Both the position numbers and the translations under genes were made by a program. Source: Streptomyces globisporus (GTDB lineage: Bacteria; Actinomycetota; Actinomycetes; Streptomycetales; Streptomycetaceae). From it: a stretch of 64,000 nucleotides of DNA. The DNA lies in NCBI GenBank assembly GCA_014649555.1, contig BMTG01000015.1, forward strand, positions 1-64,000, written 5' to 3'. Numbering within the stretch: the first letter of the stretch is position 1; every line of letters starts with the position of its first letter. Shown here one piece after another: positions 60,071-64,000 of this stretch. The notes under the pieces were generated by a model. It ran no database searches. It had not been told where the DNA came from and worked only from the letters and a program-made list of their open reading frames with translations.

Positions 60071-61209
60071 GGCAGCAGCTCCACGCTCGGTACGGAGGAA
60101 GGGGAGGGGGAGGGGACATTGCCCTCGGAGGTCCAGGCGCCCTCGGTGGTCCTGGCGGCCTCCGGAGCGGTACGCCCGGCCCACTCCATCACCGACCACG
60201 GCGGCCGCAGGTCGTCCGGCGACGCGATGATCCGGGGCCGCAGCCCCGCCGGGTCCAGCGCCTCCGCGTGCCGGGCGAACACCCGCTCCGCGTACCGGTG
60301 TCCGGTGTCGGCGCCCAGCACCAGATGCAGCCGCCCGGGATCACGGGCCGCCTCCCAGGAGGCCGTCAGATGGGCCGCCCCGGTGGAGAGACCCGCGAAC
60401 ACCGCGTGCTCCCGGAGCAGTCCGACGGCCCCGGCCATGGCATGGCGGAAGTCCAGCCAGTGGACGGTGTCGTACAGCTCGTGGCGGACGTTCCCGAACG
60501 GGATCGAGCTGCCGATACCCGCGATGATCGCCTCCGGGTCCTCGAACCGCTCGCTCCCGAAGGTCACACTGCCGAACGGCTGGATGCCCACCAGCCGCAC
60601 CGACCGCCCCGACTCCCGCAGCGCACGCGCCAGTCCACCGGTGGACGCACCCGTGCCCACCGCGCCCACCACGGTCAGCGGACCGTCCGGCAGCGCACCG
60701 GACAGCAGCTCCGCGAACTCCCGGTAGCCCTCGTGGTGGACCCCGTCGTGGTACTGCCGCATCCAGTGGAAGTCGGGCCGCTCGGCCAGCAGCCGCCGCA
60801 CATGGCGCACCCGCAGCTCCTGGTCCAGGCGCAGGCTCTGCGAGGGCGGCATCGCGTCGACCGTCGCGCCGAGGATCTCCAACTGCGCCCGCATGGTGGC
60901 GTCCACGGTGGTGGAGGCGACGATGTGGCAGCGCAGCCCGTAGCGGTGGCAGGCCATGGCGAGGGCCAGCGCGTAGATCCCGCTGGAGCTGTCGACCAGG
61001 GTCTGCCCGGGCACCACCCGGCCCCGGCGCAGCAGCGAGCGGACCGCACCGAGGGCCGCGTACACCTTCATCGTCTCGAAGCGGGCGAGGACGACGTCGT
61101 CCGTCAGCCGGATCAGGTCCGGGGTTTTCACCGCGTCGGTGATGTGGTCGTGCACGGTGGCGACAGGCGTGGTGGCGGTGCGCGGACGGGCGTCCGCCCC
61201 CGCCCTCAC
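60067..61209 (-). CDS. PLP-dependent enzyme, cysteine synthase (fold-type II) family
   Basis: 380 residues. The PLP lysine is at RFETMKVYAALGAVRSLL, but the usual SSGNTG substrate loop is SSSGIYALA. The phosphate-binding loop VGAVGTGASTGG is intact. This family makes beta-substituted amino acids (for example cysteine, 2,3-diaminopropionate). The altered loop suggests a different nucleophile. The GTG overlaps the methyltransferase stop (GTGA) and the stop overlaps the ATP-grasp start. Confidence 0.85.
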   Translation of the reverse strand: MRAGADARPRTATTPVATVHDHITDAVKTPDLIRLTDDVVLARFETMKVYAALGAVRSLLRRGRVVPGQTLVDSSSGIYALALAMACHRYGLRCHIVASTTVDATMRAQLEILGATVDAMPPSQSLRLDQELRVRHVRRLLAERPDFHWMRQYHDGVHHEGYREFAELLSGALPDGPLTVVGAVGTGASTGGLARALRESGRSVRLVGIQPFGSVTFGSERFEDPEAIIAGIGSSIPFGNVRHELYDTVHWLDFRHAMAGAVGLLREHAVFAGLSTGAAHLTASWEAARDPGRLHLVLGADTGHRYAERVFARHAEALDPAGLRPRIIASPDDLRPPWSVMEWAGRTAPEAARTTEGAWTSEGNVPSPSPSSVPSVELLP

Positions 61210-61946
61210 TTGCGCCGCCCGCGCACGATGAGCCGGTCCGAGCGCTGGTCGTAGCCGGACGCGTCGAACCCGCCGAAGCACTCCACGTCGGTGAAGCCCG
61301 CGCTCTCGAAGAGGGCGTGCAGCTCGGCCGCCGAATAGAGCCAGGAGGTGATGGAGGCGGTGCGCGCCGTCGTGCCGCGCACCAGCGTCCAGTCCGTGCG
61401 CAGGCGCCGCCAGCTGTCGAGCACGGTGTCGCGCTGGACGACGTAGGAGCCGTCCGGCAGGTCGACCGCCTTCGGCCGCCCGATCCAGCCCGCCAGCACC
61501 TCCTTGCCCATCACGTCCACCAGCAGCTGCCCGCCCGGCGCGAGGCTCTCGTAGGCGTTGCGCAGCACCTGGAGGTTGTCCTCGGCCTCGTCGAAGTAGC
61601 CGAACGACGTGAACACGTTCAGGATCACGTCGAAGCCGCCCGGCTCCCGGTACGTGAGCATGTCGGCACGCTCCAGCCGGACCGCGGCGCCCGCCGTGTC
61701 GCAGGCGGTACGGGCGCTCTCCAGCATCGACGGGGACAGGTCGACGCCCGTCACCTCGTACCCGCGCCCCGCCAGCGGCACCACGAAGAGGCCGGGGCCG
61801 CAGCACAGGTCCAGGACTCTTGTGCCCGGTGGGAAGTCCAGCAGCGGGGAGGACGCGACCAGGGCGGCGGCGGACTCGGCCCGGGCCGGCGGGAACATCG
61901 TCGCGGCGAAATCGGACCAGAGCGCGTCGTCCTCGTACCAGTGCAT
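61206..61946 (-). CDS. Class I SAM-dependent methyltransferase
   Basis: 246 residues with motif I VLDLCCGPGLFVVPLA, motif II/III VTGVDLSPSMLESAR and LNVFTSFGYFDEAEDNLQVL. It should methylate a small molecule in the pathway. GGAGGAG lies before the ATG at 61946. First gene of the operon. Confidence 0.9.
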   Translation of the reverse strand: MHWYEDDALWSDFAATMFPPARAESAAALVASSPLLDFPPGTRVLDLCCGPGLFVVPLAGRGYEVTGVDLSPSMLESARTACDTAGAAVRLERADMLTYREPGGFDVILNVFTSFGYFDEAEDNLQVLRNAYESLAPGGQLLVDVMGKEVLAGWIGRPKAVDLPDGSYVVQRDTVLDSWRRLRTDWTLVRGTTARTASITSWLYSAAELHALFESAGFTDVECFGGFDASGYDQRSDRLIVRGRRK

Positions 61947-62104
61947 GCCTCGCGGTCTCCTCCCGGGCCCGGGGCCCCGTGGGTGTACTGCGGCGGTCAT
62001 CCCGGCGGCCGTCCCGTCGTGCCGGCCGCCGCTTCCGTCACCGGGACGTCGTCCGCACCCGGTGTCTCTCCAGTAGTCGGCCGCCCCGGCCGCGAAGTTC
62101 CCGC

Positions 62105-62158
62105 GTGATCACCGGAGGATGTCCTGCCGGGCCTTTCCTGTGATCACCGGCCGATGTC
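62105..62158. repeat. Direct repeats GTGATCACCGG..GATGTC
   Basis: GTGATCACCGG-NN-GATGTC occurs at 62105-62123 and 62140-62158, 35 bp apart. Each copy contains the palindrome GTGATCAC. Likely operator sites of a dimeric regulator for one of the flanking transcripts. Confidence 0.65.
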
Positions 62159-62213
62159 GGGGGCTCGCTGCCGCGAAGCCTCACCGGAGGTTCCCGGCCG
62201 GTGTGCAGGCGAC

Positions 62214-62268
62214 GTAACCGGCGTTGTTCGCCCGGTGTCATCCCTGGGTAACGGGCCTTTCCTAGATT
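62214..62268 (+). promoter_or_regulatory. Possible GlnR site and -10 of nasA
   Basis: GTAAC (62214), TGTTC (62225), GTCAT (62237) and GTAAC (62248) are spaced by ~11 nt like GlnR a/b half sites. TAGATT (62263-62268) is a plausible -10. GlnR activates nitrate assimilation genes in Streptomyces. One half site is poor. Confidence 0.45.
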
Positions 62269-62331
62269 CGGGAGCGACCGCCGCCCGCCCCGCGTCCCTC
62301 CGGGAACGCCCGCCCCCGAAGGGCCCCGCAC

Positions 62332-64000
62332 ATGACCGTGCCGACCCCGCCGCCGGACGCCGCCGCCACCGACCGGGTGCGTACGGTCTGCTCGTACTGC
62401 GGTGTCGGCTGCGGGATCGTCCTCGACATCGCCGCCGGACCCGACGGCCGCCGCACCGTCGTGAAGGCCTCCGGTGACAAGGAGCACCCGTCGAACGCCG
62501 GACGGCTGTGCACCAAGGGCGCGACCGGCGCGGACCTCCTCGCCGCGCCCGGCCGGCTGACCACCGCCCTGGCCCGCGCCGACCGCAGCGAGCAGCCCGC
62601 CCCGCTCGGCCGGGACGCGGCCATCGCCGAGACGGCGCGCCGACTGCGGTCCGTGCTGGACACCGACGGTCCGGACGCGGTGGCCCTCTACGTCTCCGGC
62701 CAGATGACGCTGGAGGCGCAGTACCTCGCCAACAAGCTGGCCAAGGGCTTCCTGCGGACCAACACCATCGAGTCCAACTCCCGGCTCTGCATGGCGAGCG
62801 CGGGCAGCGGCTACAAGCTGTCCCTCGGCGCGGACGGGCCGCCCGGCTCGTACGAGGACTTTGCCCACGCCGACGTCTTCCTCGTCACCGGCGCCAACAT
62901 GGCCGACTGCCACCCGATCCTGTTCCTGCGGATGATGGAGCGCGTCAAGGCCGGTGCGAAGCTGATCGTCGTCGACCCCCGGCGCAACGCCACCGCCGCC
63001 AAGGCGGACCTGTACCTGCGGATCCGGCCCGGGACCGACCTGGCCCTCCTCAACGGCCTGCTGCACCTCCTCGTCGAGAACGGGCACACCGACCCCGCGT
63101 TCATCGCCGAGCACACCGACGGCTGGGAGCAGATGCCCGCCTTCCTCCGCGACTACCCGCCCGCCGTGGTCGCGGAGATCACCGGCATCCCGGAGGACGA
63201 CATCCGGCAGGCGGCCCGCTGGATCGGCGAGGCGGGCGAGTGGATGAGCTGCTGGACGATGGGGCTCAACCAGTCCACCCACGGCACCTGGAACACCAAC
63301 GCGCTGATCAACCTGCACCTGGCGACCGGCGCGATCTGCCGCCCCGGCAGCGGACCGTTCTCGCTCACCGGCCAGCCCAACGCCATGGGCGGCCGCGAGA
63401 TGGGCTACATGGGCCCCGGGCTGCCCGGCCAGCGGTCGGTCCTGTCCGACGAGGACCGCGCCTTCACCGAGGAGCTCTGGGGCGTCCCACCCGGCACCCT
63501 GCGCGCGGACGGCTCGGGCAGCGGCACCGTCGACATGTTCCGGCGGATGGCCGAGGGGGAGATCAAGGCCTGCTGGATCATCTGCACCAACCCGGTCGCC
63601 TCGGTCGCCAACCGCCGGACCGTCATCGAGGGCCTGGAGGCCGCCGAATTCGTCGTCACCCAGGACGTGTTCGCCGACACCGAGACCAACGCGTACGCCG
63701 ATGTCATCCTGCCCGCCGCCCTCTGGGCCGAGTCCGAGGGCGTGATGATCAACTCGGAGCGCACCCTCACCCTCTCCCGCCGCGCCACCGACCCGCCCGG
63801 GGAGGCGTGGCCGGACTGGCGGATCATCGCGGAGGTCGCCTGCGCCCTGGGGTACGAGGACGCCTTCGGCTACACGAGCGCCGAGGAGATCTTCGCCGAG
63901 ATCACCCGGGCCTGGAACCCGCGCACCGGCTACGACCTGCGCGGAATGACGTACGAGCGGCTGCGCGGGACGCCCGTCCAGTGGCCGAGCGCGGACGTCG
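62332..64000 (+). CDS. nasA: Assimilatory nitrate reductase catalytic subunit (partial)
   Basis: The first 556 codons of a molybdopterin oxidoreductase; the gene runs off the window. The N-terminal [4Fe-4S] site CSYCGVGCGI...GRLCTKG is followed by molybdopterin-binding segments (LVTGANMADCHPILFLRMME, WIICTNPVASVANR) and the nitrate-reductase-type stretch MGGREMGYMGPGLPGQ. It reduces nitrate to nitrite for assimilation. GAAGGG lies before the ATG. Formate dehydrogenase is the alternative, judged less likely. Confidence 0.85.
   Translation, partial: MTVPTPPPDAAATDRVRTVCSYCGVGCGIVLDIAAGPDGRRTVVKASGDKEHPSNAGRLCTKGATGADLLAAPGRLTTALARADRSEQPAPLGRDAAIAETARRLRSVLDTDGPDAVALYVSGQMTLEAQYLANKLAKGFLRTNTIESNSRLCMASAGSGYKLSLGADGPPGSYEDFAHADVFLVTGANMADCHPILFLRMMERVKAGAKLIVVDPRRNATAAKADLYLRIRPGTDLALLNGLLHLLVENGHTDPAFIAEHTDGWEQMPAFLRDYPPAVVAEITGIPEDDIRQAARWIGEAGEWMSCWTMGLNQSTHGTWNTNALINLHLATGAICRPGSGPFSLTGQPNAMGGREMGYMGPGLPGQRSVLSDEDRAFTEELWGVPPGTLRADGSGSGTVDMFRRMAEGEIKACWIICTNPVASVANRRTVIEGLEAAEFVVTQDVFADTETNAYADVILPAALWAESEGVMINSERTLTLSRRATDPPGEAWPDWRIIAEVACALGYEDAFGYTSAEEIFAEITRAWNPRTGYDLRGMTYERLRGTPVQWPSADV

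Larger units (their letters stand above)
61947..62331. other. Divergent regulatory region between the operon and nasA
   Basis: 385 nt. It holds two direct repeats with GTGATCACCGG (62105-62123 and 62140-62158) and a possible GlnR site near nasA. No gene is seen. Confidence 0.5.

Overview
The window is a piece of a very GC-rich actinobacterial chromosome, almost certainly Streptomyces. The coding regions have strong third-position G/C bias. Many promoters are of the leaderless TANNNT-then-start type. Several families seen here are typical of the genus (DUF5999, DUF5133, DUF5937-ArsR, the DUF881-Sbp-DUF881 trio). The window opens inside the 3' end of a 5S rRNA gene and closes inside a nitrate reductase gene.

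0-14 kb is a conserved core block. Its order is CDP-alcohol phosphatidyltransferase, nucleotidyltransferase/pseudo-phosphomannomutase fusion, DUF881, small basic protein, DUF881, GarA-like FHA protein, FtsR-like MerR regulator, DUF151 protein, second MerR regulator, DNA polymerase IV, PRC-barrel protein (opposite strand), tandem glycine riboswitch and gcvP. It parallels the Mycobacterium tuberculosis pgsA2-DUF881-sbp-DUF881-gcvH-garA-merR-DUF151-merR-gcvB neighbourhood, but gcvH is missing here and a polymerase IV gene is present.

14-20.8 kb carries small Streptomyces-specific genes, a GCS2-type glutamate-cysteine ligase, a membrane-anchored VWA/substrate-binding protein with an attenuator-like hairpin in its leader, a CPBP membrane protease and a PhzF-family enzyme. 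20.8-25 kb is an eroded accessory patch. It holds a zinc-ribbon fragment, the tail of a type I-E Cse1, a frameshifted Cse2, a foreign-looking zinc/TM reading frame with a TTA codon, a secreted sensor-like protein, a transposase tail, a frameshifted DUF5133 gene and a GNAT-like gene that starts inside a 32-bp perfect palindrome.

25-42 kb is a typical chromosome-arm mix: RidA/WYL regulator, a NADAR protein, PadR, SRPBCC, Clp-N protein, three EamA exporters (one behind an 11-codon leader peptide), PNPOx proteins paired with MocR, LysR, an isochorismatase-like protein without its cysteine, Rieske, secreted esterase, C39-like peptidase and an ArsR protein. At 42.3 kb a divergent LysR/SDR pair has collapsed by deletion.

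43-54.6 kb contains a HipA-like kinase/DUF3037 pair, two SDR reductases, an orphan peptide-binding lipoprotein, uracil-DNA glycosylase, a DinB-fold protein, a Gfo/Idh oxidoreductase, apolipoprotein N-acyltransferase and a universal stress protein. The two DNA-repair genes (dinB and ung) both carry the PafBC/RecA-NDp DNA-damage promoter. 54.7-57.5 kb has a ferric-reductase-like membrane protein, a His-rich membrane protein and an ECF sigma factor. 57.6-62 kb is a tightly coupled operon (methyltransferase, PLP enzyme, ATP-grasp ligase, MFS exporter) that looks like a compact, NRPS-independent small-molecule pathway. It is the best candidate for an undescribed system in the window. The nasA-like gene after it is preceded by a possible GlnR site.
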